The position numbers and the translations under genes were made by a program. The notes below the pieces were generated by a model. That model saw only the letters and a program-made list of their open reading frames with translations, did not search any database and was not told the DNA's origin. 11,782 bases of DNA. Origin: JBEKHI01 sp050012355. GTDB lineage: Bacteria > Actinomycetota > Actinomycetes > Streptosporangiales > Streptosporangiaceae. This document shows positions 1 to 5,864 of the stretch, in pieces; position 1 is the stretch's first letter; each line of letters starts with the position of its first letter. The stretch spans positions 1-11,782 of the forward strand of contig JBEKHI010000270.1 in assembly GCA_050012355.1 (NCBI GenBank). Reading direction: 5' to 3'.

Positions 1-260
1 ACTTCGTGGTCACCTCGGCCCGGTTGCTGCTGGCCACCGGCGTGCTCACCAAAAAGGTGAACATGATGCCGCTGAACAAGGTCATGGACATGAGCTTCCA
101 GCGCTCGACGCTCGGCCGGATCCTTGGCTATGGCGAGTTCATCGTCGAGTCGGCGGCCAAGGACCAAGCGCTGGCTCACCTCGATCACCTGCCGTACCCT
201 GAGCAGCTTTACCTTGAAGTCTGCGGGCTGATCTTCAAGGACCAAAGCGGCGACGACTAG
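1..260 (+). CDS. PH domain-containing protein (bPH2-like), C-terminal part
   Basis: The open frame enters from the left edge (codons in phase with base 3), so this is the 3' part of a longer gene. The 84 or so visible residues have the look of the small bacterial pleckstrin-homology proteins common in actinomycetes: a beta-rich stretch (TSARLLLATGVLTKKV), then a segment around PLNKVMDMSFQRSTLGRILG, then GYGEFIVESA, and a tail DHLPYPEQLYLEVCGLIF. In this family the tail follows the final helix of the fold. No catalytic motif is seen and the cellular role of these proteins is poorly known. A GTG at base 6 could formally act as a start but would cut into the domain, so I treat the gene as 5'-truncated by the window. 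Its TAG stop lies inside a CTAG that also supplies the stop of the convergent regulator. Confidence 0.75.
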   Translation, partial: FVVTSARLLLATGVLTKKVNMMPLNKVMDMSFQRSTLGRILGYGEFIVESAAKDQALAHLDHLPYPEQLYLEVCGLIFKDQSGDD

Positions 261-823
261 CCGGTTACTGGTGGTATCACGACCACCATCGTCAGCACCA
301 CGTCGTCCTCAGCCGTGTTTGAGTACCGGTGCGGGCGCGCGCCGGAAAAGCGGGCCGACTGACCCGGCGTCACCTGGTACGTCTCGCCAGCTACGATGAC
401 CGTCAGCCTGCCGCGTTCCACCGCCACCATCTCCCGCGTGCCGGGCATGTGCGCGTCACCGCCGAACGCTTCGCCTGGCTTGAGTTGCCACCGCCATAGC
501 TCGGTGGCCCACGGCGGCTCGGTGGCTCCGAGGATCGTCCCCGTCCCGCCGGACGGGCCATGCCACAGCACCCGCCGCTCGTCGGGCTCGGTGATGCGCA
601 CCTCCGGCTCGTCGCCGACCTCGACCAGCCGCGTCACCGGCACGCCGAAGGCGTCGCTGAGCCGCGCGAGCGTCGCCAGGTTGGGGTTGGAACGCCCCTG
701 CTCGATCGCGACCAAGACCCCCTTGCTGACGCCAGAACGGGCGACCAGCTGATCGAGCGACCAGCCACGTTCGGTACGCAGGGCTTGCAGCGTTCGGGCG
801 ACCTCGTCGGCGATGTCGGTCAT
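257..823 (-). CDS. XRE-family transcriptional regulator with C-terminal cupin domain
   Basis: 188 aa. Residues about 10-65 form a lambda-Cro/XRE helix-turn-helix (LRTERGWSLDQLVARSGVSK, then AIEQGRSNPNLATLARLSDAFGV). Residues about 108-186 form a cupin_2 barrel with candidate metal or ligand residues H125, E131 and H165 (GDAHMPGTRE ... ARPHRYSN). Known members of this class bind a small molecule in the cupin and control a nearby transport or catabolic gene, often also themselves. The gene is divergent from an EamA exporter, and a perfect inverted repeat lies in the shared gap, so control of that exporter is the simplest inference. The ligand cannot be read from sequence. The ATG at 823 places the helix-turn-helix at the usual distance from the N-terminus. 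Upstream there is only a weak purine-rich ribosome site (GGATGGAAA). The stop overlaps the convergent gene by 4 nt. Confidence 0.88.
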   Translation of the reverse strand: MTDIADEVARTLQALRTERGWSLDQLVARSGVSKGVLVAIEQGRSNPNLATLARLSDAFGVPVTRLVEVGDEPEVRITEPDERRVLWHGPSGGTGTILGATEPPWATELWRWQLKPGEAFGGDAHMPGTREMVAVERGRLTVIVAGETYQVTPGQSARFSGARPHRYSNTAEDDVVLTMVVVIPPVTG

Positions 824-857
824 TTAACGGTTTCCATCCTGCCTCGCCGGTCGTTAT

Positions 858-877
858 GATGAACCATGTAGTTCATC
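858..877. promoter_or_regulatory. Perfect inverted repeat between divergent regulator and exporter; candidate operator
   Basis: GATGAAC (858-864) and GTTCATC (871-877) are exact reverse complements separated by 6 nt, in the 87-nt gap between the XRE-cupin gene and the EamA gene. For the regulator, read on the minus strand, TTGAAT (892-887) and TACATG (870-865) make a plausible -35/-10 pair with a 17-nt spacer, and the -10 lies in the centre of the repeat. For the exporter, TATAGG (895-900) is a possible -10, with AGGGA (898-902) as a ribosome site 8 nt before the ATG. The repeat would then sit near its -35 region. A site here could allow one regulator to control both genes. The repeat is read directly; the operator role is inferred. 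Confidence 0.5.
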
Positions 878-910
878 TAACCGACCGATTCAACTATAGG
901 GACACCGGCA

Positions 911-1768
911 ATGGTAACGATCCTGGCGCTGATCGCCGCCGCGCTCTACGGCACCGCGGACTTCATGGGCGGCGCGGCGTCAAGGCGGGCCAAGCCACTG
1001 GCCGTGCTGGCGATCACCGGGCCGGCCGGCGCGGTGGTGATGCTGGTAGCCGCGGCGGCCACCGGCACGGGCTGGGGAGGCATGACAGCGGCGAGCGCGG
1101 GATGGGCGATCGCTGGTGGGGTAGCGGGCTCGGCCGGGCTGCTCGCCTTCTACGCGGGCTTTGTGGCGGCACCGATGAGCGTCGTCTCGCCGGTCACCGC
1201 GCTCGTCGCGACGGTGCTGCCGGTCGGGTTCGCCGTCGCGCAGGGCGAACGCCCGAGCCTCGCGGTGGCCGCCGGCGCGGTCATCTGCGTGGCGGCCGTC
1301 ATCTGCGTGAGCATGGAGCAGGGAGAGACCGAAAAAAAGACAGGACGGCTGCGTGCCCTCATGTACGCGATACCCGCGGGCGCGTCGTTCGGCCTGTACT
1401 TCCTGTTCCTGCGTGAGGCTGGCACGTCCGGGGTCATCTGGCCGGTGACGGTGGCCCGGGTGACGGGCACCCTGGTCGCGGTTGCCTGCTGCCTCGCCCT
1501 CCGGGTGCGCCCGGTTGGCTGGCGGCCGGACCGAGCCTTGTTCGGCATCGCGGTGGCGTCGGGTGCGCTTGATGCCGCCGCCAACGTGGCGTATGTGCTC
1601 GCGACCCGGGTCGGGCTGTTCGGCCTCGCGGTGGTCATTACCTCGCTCTACCCGGGGATCACCGTGCTGCTGGCGCGGTTCGTGTTCGGCGAGCGGATGC
1701 GATGGGTACAGCGTGCTGGGCTTATCCTCGCGGGTATCGGTGTGGCGCTGGTGACCGCCCAGCGATAA
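911..1768 (+). CDS. EamA/DMT-superfamily transporter
   Basis: 285 aa, almost wholly hydrophobic, with about ten predicted membrane helices in two homologous five-helix halves (about residues 1-137 and 147-285). This matches the usual 280-300 aa of EamA (DUF6) drug/metabolite transporters. Family hallmarks include the N-terminal ALYGTADFMGG segment and the later SPVTALVATVLPV and VVITSLYPGITVLLARFVFGER segments, the last being the typical end-of-repeat signature. Members act in the cytoplasmic membrane, usually exporting amino acids, nucleotides or other small metabolites; the substrate is unknown here. A polar stretch between the halves (around residue 140, EQGETEKKTG) is a cytoplasmic loop and contains an A7 run in otherwise GC-rich DNA. 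The gene is divergent from a XRE-cupin regulator that probably controls it. It ends 31 nt before a LacI-type gene on the same strand. Confidence 0.85.
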   Translation: MVTILALIAAALYGTADFMGGAASRRAKPLAVLAITGPAGAVVMLVAAAATGTGWGGMTAASAGWAIAGGVAGSAGLLAFYAGFVAAPMSVVSPVTALVATVLPVGFAVAQGERPSLAVAAGAVICVAAVICVSMEQGETEKKTGRLRALMYAIPAGASFGLYFLFLREAGTSGVIWPVTVARVTGTLVAVACCLALRVRPVGWRPDRALFGIAVASGALDAAANVAYVLATRVGLFGLAVVITSLYPGITVLLARFVFGERMRWVQRAGLILAGIGVALVTAQR

Positions 1769-1775
1769 TTTTGAT

Positions 1776-1793
1776 CCCTCAGTACTTTGAGGG
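1776..1793 (+). promoter_or_regulatory. Hairpin overlapping the ribosome binding site of the LacI-type gene
   Basis: CCCTCA (1776-1781) and TGAGGG (1788-1793) are exact reverse complements around a 6-nt loop. The right arm overlaps the G-rich ribosome site (GAGGGGGG, 1789-1796) that precedes the ATG at 1800. In mRNA read through from the exporter, the ribosome site could be paired. No U-run follows, so a standard intrinsic terminator is unlikely. As DNA it could also be an autoregulatory site. Confidence 0.4.
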
Positions 1794-1799
1794 GGGACG

Positions 1800-2813
1800 A
1801 TGGCGACGCTTGCTGACGTTGCCAAGCACGCTGGCGTCGCCGCCAGCACGGTGTCTTACGTGCTCAGCGGCAAGCGGTCCGTATCGGAGGAAACCCGTCG
1901 CCGGGTCCGCGCGTCCATCGCCGAGCTTGGCTATCACCCGCACGCGGGTGCCCGTGCGCTGGCGAGCAGCCGTACCGATGTGCTGGCGCTCGTCGTTCCG
2001 CTGCGCAGTGACCTGTACGTGCCGGTCATGATGGAGATCGCCATCGGGGTGACCACCACCGCCCGCGGCTTCGGGTATGACGTGCTGCTACTCACCAACG
2101 ATGAGGGCCCTGACGGCATCCTGCGGGTCGCTTCCAGCGCGCGAGCGGACGCGGTCATCCTCACCGACATCGCGCTGGACGACGACCGCATCCCCACGAT
2201 CCGCCAGGCGGGCGTGGAGGCGATGCTGATCGGTGTCCCCGCCGACCCCGACGGACTTGACTGCGTGGACCTGGACTTCGAGGCGGCCGGGCGGCTGTGC
2301 GTGGAGCACCTGACCGGCCTCGGGCATCGCGACATCGCGTTCATCGGCGAGGCCCCCGGGATCTACGAACGCCGCATCGGCTTCGCCGAGCGCACGCTGC
2401 GCGGCGTGCGCTCGGCTGCCGCGGCCGAGGGGGCGGCGATAGTGCACCGGCCGTGCGAGGCCAGCTACGAAGCCGCCGCCGGGGTCCTGGCCCGCGTCTT
2501 TGATGAGCGCCCGCACACCACCGGCCTTATTGTCCAGAACGAAGCGATCATTCCCCCGCTCATGTCACTCTTGCGGGCGGCGGGACGGACCGTACCCGAG
2601 CATGTCTCGATCGTCGCGATCTGCCCTGATCAGCTAGCCGAGCAGGCCTCGCCCCGGCTGACCTCGGTGAACCTGCCCGCACGGGAACTCGGCATGTCGG
2701 CGGTCCGGCTGCTGATGCGCCGTCTCGATCACGGGGAAGCCGGGGGTGTCCAGCTGCTGCCGCCGGTGCTAACCGTGCGCGGCAGCAGCGCCCCTGCTCC
2801 GCGAAAGTTCTGA
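1800..2813 (+). CDS. LacI-family transcriptional regulator
   Basis: 337 aa, the standard length for the family. The N-terminus is a textbook LacI helix-turn-helix (TLADVAKHAGVAASTVSYVL, residues 3-22) followed by SEETRRRVRASIAELGYHP. The hinge contains the ARALA sequence (51-55), in which Leu54 is the residue that wedges into the minor groove at the operator centre. Residues from about 62 form a periplasmic-binding-protein-like effector domain: CVDLDFEAAGRL, HLTGLGHRDIAFIG, then late SIVAICPDQLAEQASPRLTSV and LGMSAVRLLMRRL. Family members normally repress sugar uptake or glycosidase genes and are released by a sugar. The convergent neighbour is a ROK sugar kinase, which fits a carbohydrate theme, but the target is not shown. 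The ATG at 1800 has a strong G-rich ribosome site that lies within a small hairpin. Confidence 0.92.
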   Translation: MATLADVAKHAGVAASTVSYVLSGKRSVSEETRRRVRASIAELGYHPHAGARALASSRTDVLALVVPLRSDLYVPVMMEIAIGVTTTARGFGYDVLLLTNDEGPDGILRVASSARADAVILTDIALDDDRIPTIRQAGVEAMLIGVPADPDGLDCVDLDFEAAGRLCVEHLTGLGHRDIAFIGEAPGIYERRIGFAERTLRGVRSAAAAEGAAIVHRPCEASYEAAAGVLARVFDERPHTTGLIVQNEAIIPPLMSLLRAAGRTVPEHVSIVAICPDQLAEQASPRLTSVNLPARELGMSAVRLLMRRLDHGEAGGVQLLPPVLTVRGSSAPAPRKF

Positions 2814-3027
2814 CCTCCGGGGCTCAGAGCCCAAAGCCGCCCCGGGAGGGCGCGGCGTCGGCCAGGGGCATCTTCTCCCGGGCTAACGCACCCCAGCCAC
2901 CCGACATATCATGACATCACGGGCGGGTAAGGTACACGAACCCGGGAGAAGATGCGCCGCCAGCCAGTAGGCCCGGGCCACCCGCCGCGACGCCGGCTGA
3001 GCGGCATTGGCTCAGAGCCCCTGGAAG
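2814..3027. repeat. Intergenic region with nested inverted repeats between convergent genes
   Basis: This 214-nt gap separates the ends of the LacI-type and ROK genes and has no credible coding frame. It holds several symmetric pieces. GGCTCAGAGCCC occurs at both ends (2821-2832 and 3009-3020); its first 11 nt are palindromic, so the copies pair as inverted as well as direct repeats. GGCGTCG (2854-2860) matches CGACGCC (2988-2994). An exact 15-nt arm lies at 2868-2882 with its reverse complement at 2941-2955. Inside these, ACCCG (2899-2903) pairs with CGGGT (2924-2928). The pairs are nested in order, so a transcript from either strand could fold into one long interrupted hairpin. A bidirectional 3'-end signal is a reasonable guess; a decayed small mobile element is the alternative. 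Confidence 0.6.
2868..2955. repeat. Perfect 15-bp inverted repeat with 58-nt spacer
   Basis: The left arm GCATCTTCTCCCGGG (2868-2882) and the right arm CCCGGGAGAAGATGC (2941-2955) are exact reverse complements. Symmetry stops at the next base on both sides, and no short flanking target duplication is seen. A 15-bp exact match separated by 58 nt is not expected by chance in a gap of this size. Confidence 0.85.
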
Positions 3028-4059
3028 TCAGGACTCCTCGGCCAGCCACTGTTCGCGGGCGGCGACGGCCGAACCGCGGGCGCCCGCCATGTCCAGGTCG
3101 GGGACTAGGGCGATCTGGACGACTCGCTGCTGCTCGACCCGCAGCAGGGTGTGCTCTCGAACCTGGTCGAGGAACCAGTCGCGGAAGTGCGGCGCCGCTT
3201 CCACCACGCCGCCGCCGACGAAGTAGGCGTTCGGGTCGGTGAACGCGGCGGCGATCGAGAAGAGCGCGCCGATCGCCGCGGCCTGCTGGCCGAAGATCGC
3301 CAGCGCCATCGGATCGCCATCCTCGCCATAGCTCCGGACCAGCTTGGCCGCCTTGGCCACGTCCACGTCGTGCAGCGGGTGATCCGGGTACCGGGTCAGC
3401 CAGTAGGGCAGCAGGTTCTTCTGGATGCCGGTGAGCGAGGCCACCGACTCCACGTCGGCGTGCAGTCCGCAGTTGCAGCCGGGGATCGGCTGATCATCGG
3501 CCAGGATGCCTTCCATCGGGATGGGGATGTGCCCCAGCTCACCGGCCATGCCCGCCGCGCCGCTGACCACGCGGCCGGACTCCACCACGCCGCCGCCCAG
3601 GCCGGTGCCGACGATCGCGGACACCGAGCTCCGCTGCGGCGCCTCGGCGCCGAAGTTCACATGGTGTGCGTACAGCGCGGCCGAGTTGCCGTCGTTGTTG
3701 TAGACGACCGGTATGCCGACCCGGTCCTGGAGCGCTCCCCTGATGTCGAACCCGCGCCATCCGGGGTGCACGAAGTTCGTCGCCCCCAGCGATGAGATGA
3801 CGCCGTCGGCGCTGGCCGGGCCGGGGGTGTCGAGCCCGATCGCCTTGACGCTGTCGGTCGGGACGCTGGTCAGCGCCAGCACGCTGGTAAAGGACTCGAG
3901 CAACGCGGCGATGGCCTTGTCCGGTCCCTCCTTGACGTAGCTGGCGGTTTCGGCGAGGTCGTCCACCAGGAACCGCCCGCCGGAGTCGAGCACCGTCGCG
4001 TTGTTCGCGGTGCCGCCGTTGTCGATGCCGACGACTACCCAGTCATCCGGTGCTCTCAT
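3028..4059 (-). CDS. ROK-family sugar kinase
   Basis: 343 aa from the ATG at 4059. An N-terminal ATP-binding loop (VGIDNGGT, residues 10-17) is followed by the conserved NNDGNSAALY with catalytic Asp123. Then come the second phosphate motif GTGLGGG (151-157) and the GELGH signature (173-177), whose Glu and His usually contact the sugar and metal. The cysteine motif after it reads C195-N-C197-G-L-H-A-D202-V-E-S. ROK proteins normally have a third cysteine where Asp202 stands, so the structural zinc site is altered or lost. There is no N-terminal DNA-binding domain, so this is a kinase-type rather than repressor-type ROK protein. It probably phosphorylates glucose or a related hexose in the cytoplasm. 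GTG at 4098 would add 13 Arg/Gly-rich residues. The ATG at 4059 is preferred because GAGGAGGG lies just before it. Confidence 0.85.
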   Translation of the reverse strand: MRAPDDWVVVGIDNGGTANNATVLDSGGRFLVDDLAETASYVKEGPDKAIAALLESFTSVLALTSVPTDSVKAIGLDTPGPASADGVISSLGATNFVHPGWRGFDIRGALQDRVGIPVVYNNDGNSAALYAHHVNFGAEAPQRSSVSAIVGTGLGGGVVESGRVVSGAAGMAGELGHIPIPMEGILADDQPIPGCNCGLHADVESVASLTGIQKNLLPYWLTRYPDHPLHDVDVAKAAKLVRSYGEDGDPMALAIFGQQAAAIGALFSIAAAFTDPNAYFVGGGVVEAAPHFRDWFLDQVREHTLLRVEQQRVVQIALVPDLDMAGARGSAVAAREQWLAEES

Positions 4060-4204
4060 GTGCCCTCCTCGGCCATGCCCTCCACGCCGTGCTCCCACGC
4101 GGCAAGAAGCTTAGTGGCGAGTTGCCCGATTATGCACCAGCCACGAACTTAACGCGACCGCGTGTCGATGCCAGCGGCCCTGCCCCGGCTGTGACAATGG
4201 CCTC
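4060..4204. promoter_or_regulatory. Divergent promoter region of ROK kinase and antiporter genes
   Basis: This 145-nt gap separates the two divergent genes. For the ROK gene, the minus strand reads CATAAT at 4134-4129, five of six bases of a consensus -10, giving an untranslated leader of about 60 nt. No good -35 is seen. For the antiporter, GACAAT (4193-4198) ends 6 nt before the GTG start at 4205, so its mRNA could begin at the start codon (leaderless), as is common in actinomycetes. No ribosome site lies before that GTG. Both calls are tentative. Confidence 0.35.
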
Positions 4205-5785
4205 GTGTCTAGTTCGGGAGTGGTGATCCTGGCCGTCATCGTGGGCCTTGGGCTGGCCACGGTGCTGCTAGTCGGCGTGGGTGACCGGCTCGGCCTGCCC
4301 TACCCGGTGCTGGTTCTGCTGCTGGGGGCGGCCATGGCGATCGCGCCGGGCATCCCGACCCCAAAGCTCGACCCCGAACTCATCCTGCCCATCTTCCTGC
4401 CGCCGCTGGTCTTCGCTGCCGTGCGCCGGTCCTCATGGCCGATGGTCTGGGCGCGGCGCCGGACGATCCTGTCGCTGGCGATCGCCCTCGTGGTGGTCAC
4501 GATCGTGGCGGTGGCCTCAGCGGTCAAGGCACTGATCCCCGGGGTGACGCTGGCGGCGGCGCTGGCGCTCGGCGCGCTGGTGTCGCCACCGGACCCGGTG
4601 GCGGCCGAGGCGGTGGCGGGCAAGATCCACCTGCCCCGCAGGCTGGAGACCATCCTGCAGACCGAGGGGCTGTGCAACGACGCGACCGCGCTCGTGGTCT
4701 ACTCGGTCGCCGTGGGGGCGATCGGGGGCCACACGTTCTCCGTGCCACGGATACTGGGGAGCTTCTGCTACGAGATCGCCGTCGCCATCGTGATCGGCTG
4801 GCTCATCGGCTGGGCGGGCCGGTGGCTGATGGGCAGGCTGACCGATCCCAACGCGCGGAGCGGATTCACGCTCGTCGTACCGTTCGGCACCTATCTGCTG
4901 GCGGACGCGGCGCACGCCTCCGGGGTGCTAGCGGTGCTGACCGTCGGCCTGATACTCGGGTCGGCGGAGGCTGAGGAGACCGGCGTATCCGATCGGCTTA
5001 TCGGCGGCGCCTTCTGGGACACGCTGGAGCTGATCGTCACCGGGATCGCCTTCGGGCTGATGGGCCTCGAGCTGCGAGCGGCGCTTGACGCGTCGCCGCA
5101 CATCACGTCCATCCTCGGCCACATGGTGATCGTCTGCCTGATCGTGATCGCCGTGCGCTTCGCCTGGCTGCTGATCAGCGGCCCGCTCAGCCGACGGCTG
5201 GCCGCCACCCCCGACGACGCGCCGCGGAACTGGCGCGAGGACGTCGTCCTCGGCTGGGCTGGCATGCGGGGGCTCGCGACCATCGCTACGGCGCTGGCCC
5301 TCCCGTCGGACACGCCGGCCCGGGGTGAGCTGCTGTTCACCGCGTTCGCCGTTATCGCCGCCACGCTGGTGCTGCCAGGGCTGACTCTCCCGATGCTCAC
5401 TCGTGCTCTCGGCGTGCAGGGCTCAGCCGAAGCGGAGCAGGCACGGATCCGCCCGCTGGCCAAGCGAGCGGCCAAGGCCGCGCTGATCAGGCTCCGGGAG
5501 CTGGAAGCCAGCGAAGACCTGCCGGACGACCTGGTGGACCGGCTGCGCGACCGGCAGCGGGCGCTGGTGCCGGCGCTGAGCGACGCTCCGTCCGACGACG
5601 ACCGGCGGGAGCAACTGGCCGAGGTGACTCAGCGGGCCCGGCTCGCCGGGCGGACCTACGCGGAGATGCTGTCCGCCGCGCGGCAGGCGATCGTCGCCGC
5701 CCGTTCCGAGCCGGGTACCGACCCCAAGACGGCCGACGACATGCTGCGCCGCCTCGACCTGCAAAGCGCCCGCTTCGAGCTCTAA
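4205..5785 (+). CDS. CPA1-family Na+/H+ antiporter
   Basis: 526 aa. Residues 1 to about 410 are a hydrophobic membrane domain with some 12-13 helices, starting VVILAVIVGLGLATVLLVG. It has the signatures of the monovalent cation:proton antiporter-1 family: ALVSPPDPVAAEAV (124-137), EGLCNDATALVVYSV (154-168) with the Asn158-Asp159 ion-binding pair of NhaP-type exchangers, IAFGLMGLELR, and WAGMRGLATIATALALP. A hydrophilic, helix-rich cytoplasmic tail of about 115 residues follows (many Arg, Glu and Asp), as in NhaP/NhaK-like proteins, where the tail modulates activity. It exchanges Na+ or K+ for H+ in pH and salt homeostasis; ion preference cannot be told from sequence. GTG at 4205 is chosen because the first helix follows directly. 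The gene ends facing the M55 peptidase gene, with several hairpins between. Confidence 0.9.
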   Translation: MSSSGVVILAVIVGLGLATVLLVGVGDRLGLPYPVLVLLLGAAMAIAPGIPTPKLDPELILPIFLPPLVFAAVRRSSWPMVWARRRTILSLAIALVVVTIVAVASAVKALIPGVTLAAALALGALVSPPDPVAAEAVAGKIHLPRRLETILQTEGLCNDATALVVYSVAVGAIGGHTFSVPRILGSFCYEIAVAIVIGWLIGWAGRWLMGRLTDPNARSGFTLVVPFGTYLLADAAHASGVLAVLTVGLILGSAEAEETGVSDRLIGGAFWDTLELIVTGIAFGLMGLELRAALDASPHITSILGHMVIVCLIVIAVRFAWLLISGPLSRRLAATPDDAPRNWREDVVLGWAGMRGLATIATALALPSDTPARGELLFTAFAVIAATLVLPGLTLPMLTRALGVQGSAEAEQARIRPLAKRAAKAALIRLRELEASEDLPDDLVDRLRDRQRALVPALSDAPSDDDRREQLAEVTQRARLAGRTYAEMLSAARQAIVAARSEPGTDPKTADDMLRRLDLQSARFEL

Positions 5786-5791
5786 GCCCCC

Positions 5792-5816
5792 GGGCAGCGA
5801 TGTCACATCGCTGCCC
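5792..5816. terminator. 25-nt perfect palindrome after the antiporter gene
   Basis: GGGCAGCGATGT (5792-5803) and ACATCGCTGCCC (5805-5816) are exact reverse complements around a single central base. In RNA this gives an 11-bp stem with a 3-nt loop, starting 7 nt after the antiporter stop codon. No U-tract follows, as is usual for hairpin terminators in high-GC actinomycetes. It shares its centre with the larger 44-nt hairpin element, so the two folds exclude each other. Confidence 0.6.
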
Positions 5817-5841
5817 ATAGAGGGGCACCTATGTGACATCG
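5798..5841. repeat. 44-nt structured repeat element, copy A
   Basis: The element begins with CGATGTCACAT (5798-5808) and ends with its exact reverse complement ATGTGACATCG (5831-5841). Inside, GCCC (5813-5816) can pair with GGGC (5823-5826). The result is an imperfect hairpin with an 11-bp outer stem, a 4x4 internal loop and a 4-bp inner stem. A second copy of the same length lies at 11739-11782 and matches at 36 of 44 positions, with the outer arms and the AGGGGCACC segment best conserved. The copy sits between convergent genes, which suits a bidirectional terminator or a dispersed intergenic repeat. Confidence 0.7.
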
Positions 5842-5863
5842 CGGCCCTGCGCGCGCGGGCCGC
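5841..5863 (-). terminator. Hairpin just after the M55 peptidase gene
   Basis: GCGGCCC (5841-5847) and GGGCCGC (5857-5863) are exact reverse complements around a 9-nt GC-alternating loop. The hairpin starts one base after the peptidase stop codon as read on the minus strand. It is a plausible 3' end for the permease-dehydrogenase-peptidase mRNA, without a U-tract. Confidence 0.5.
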
Positions 5864-5864
5864 T

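Noticed and set aside
1332..1338. A7 run in the EamA gene as a slippage or frameshift site
   Set aside because: The frame continues normally through it into the second EamA half with intact signatures; Lys codons in a cytoplasmic loop explain it.
980..1849. Long minus-strand open frame opposite the EamA gene (289 codons)
   Set aside because: The translation is Arg/His/Asp-rich without domains, typical of the antisense frame of a high-GC membrane-protein gene, and the plus-strand EamA signatures are clear.
3151..3795. Plus-strand frame of 214 codons opposite the ROK gene
   Set aside because: Composition (Arg, Val, His-rich) is that of an antisense frame and no motif is seen; the ROK frame has complete family signatures.
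4085..4100. TGCTCCCA resembling half of a CebR-type LacI operator near the ROK gene
   Set aside because: Only one half-site of the usual palindrome is present; the other half does not match, so a LacI-type operator cannot be supported.
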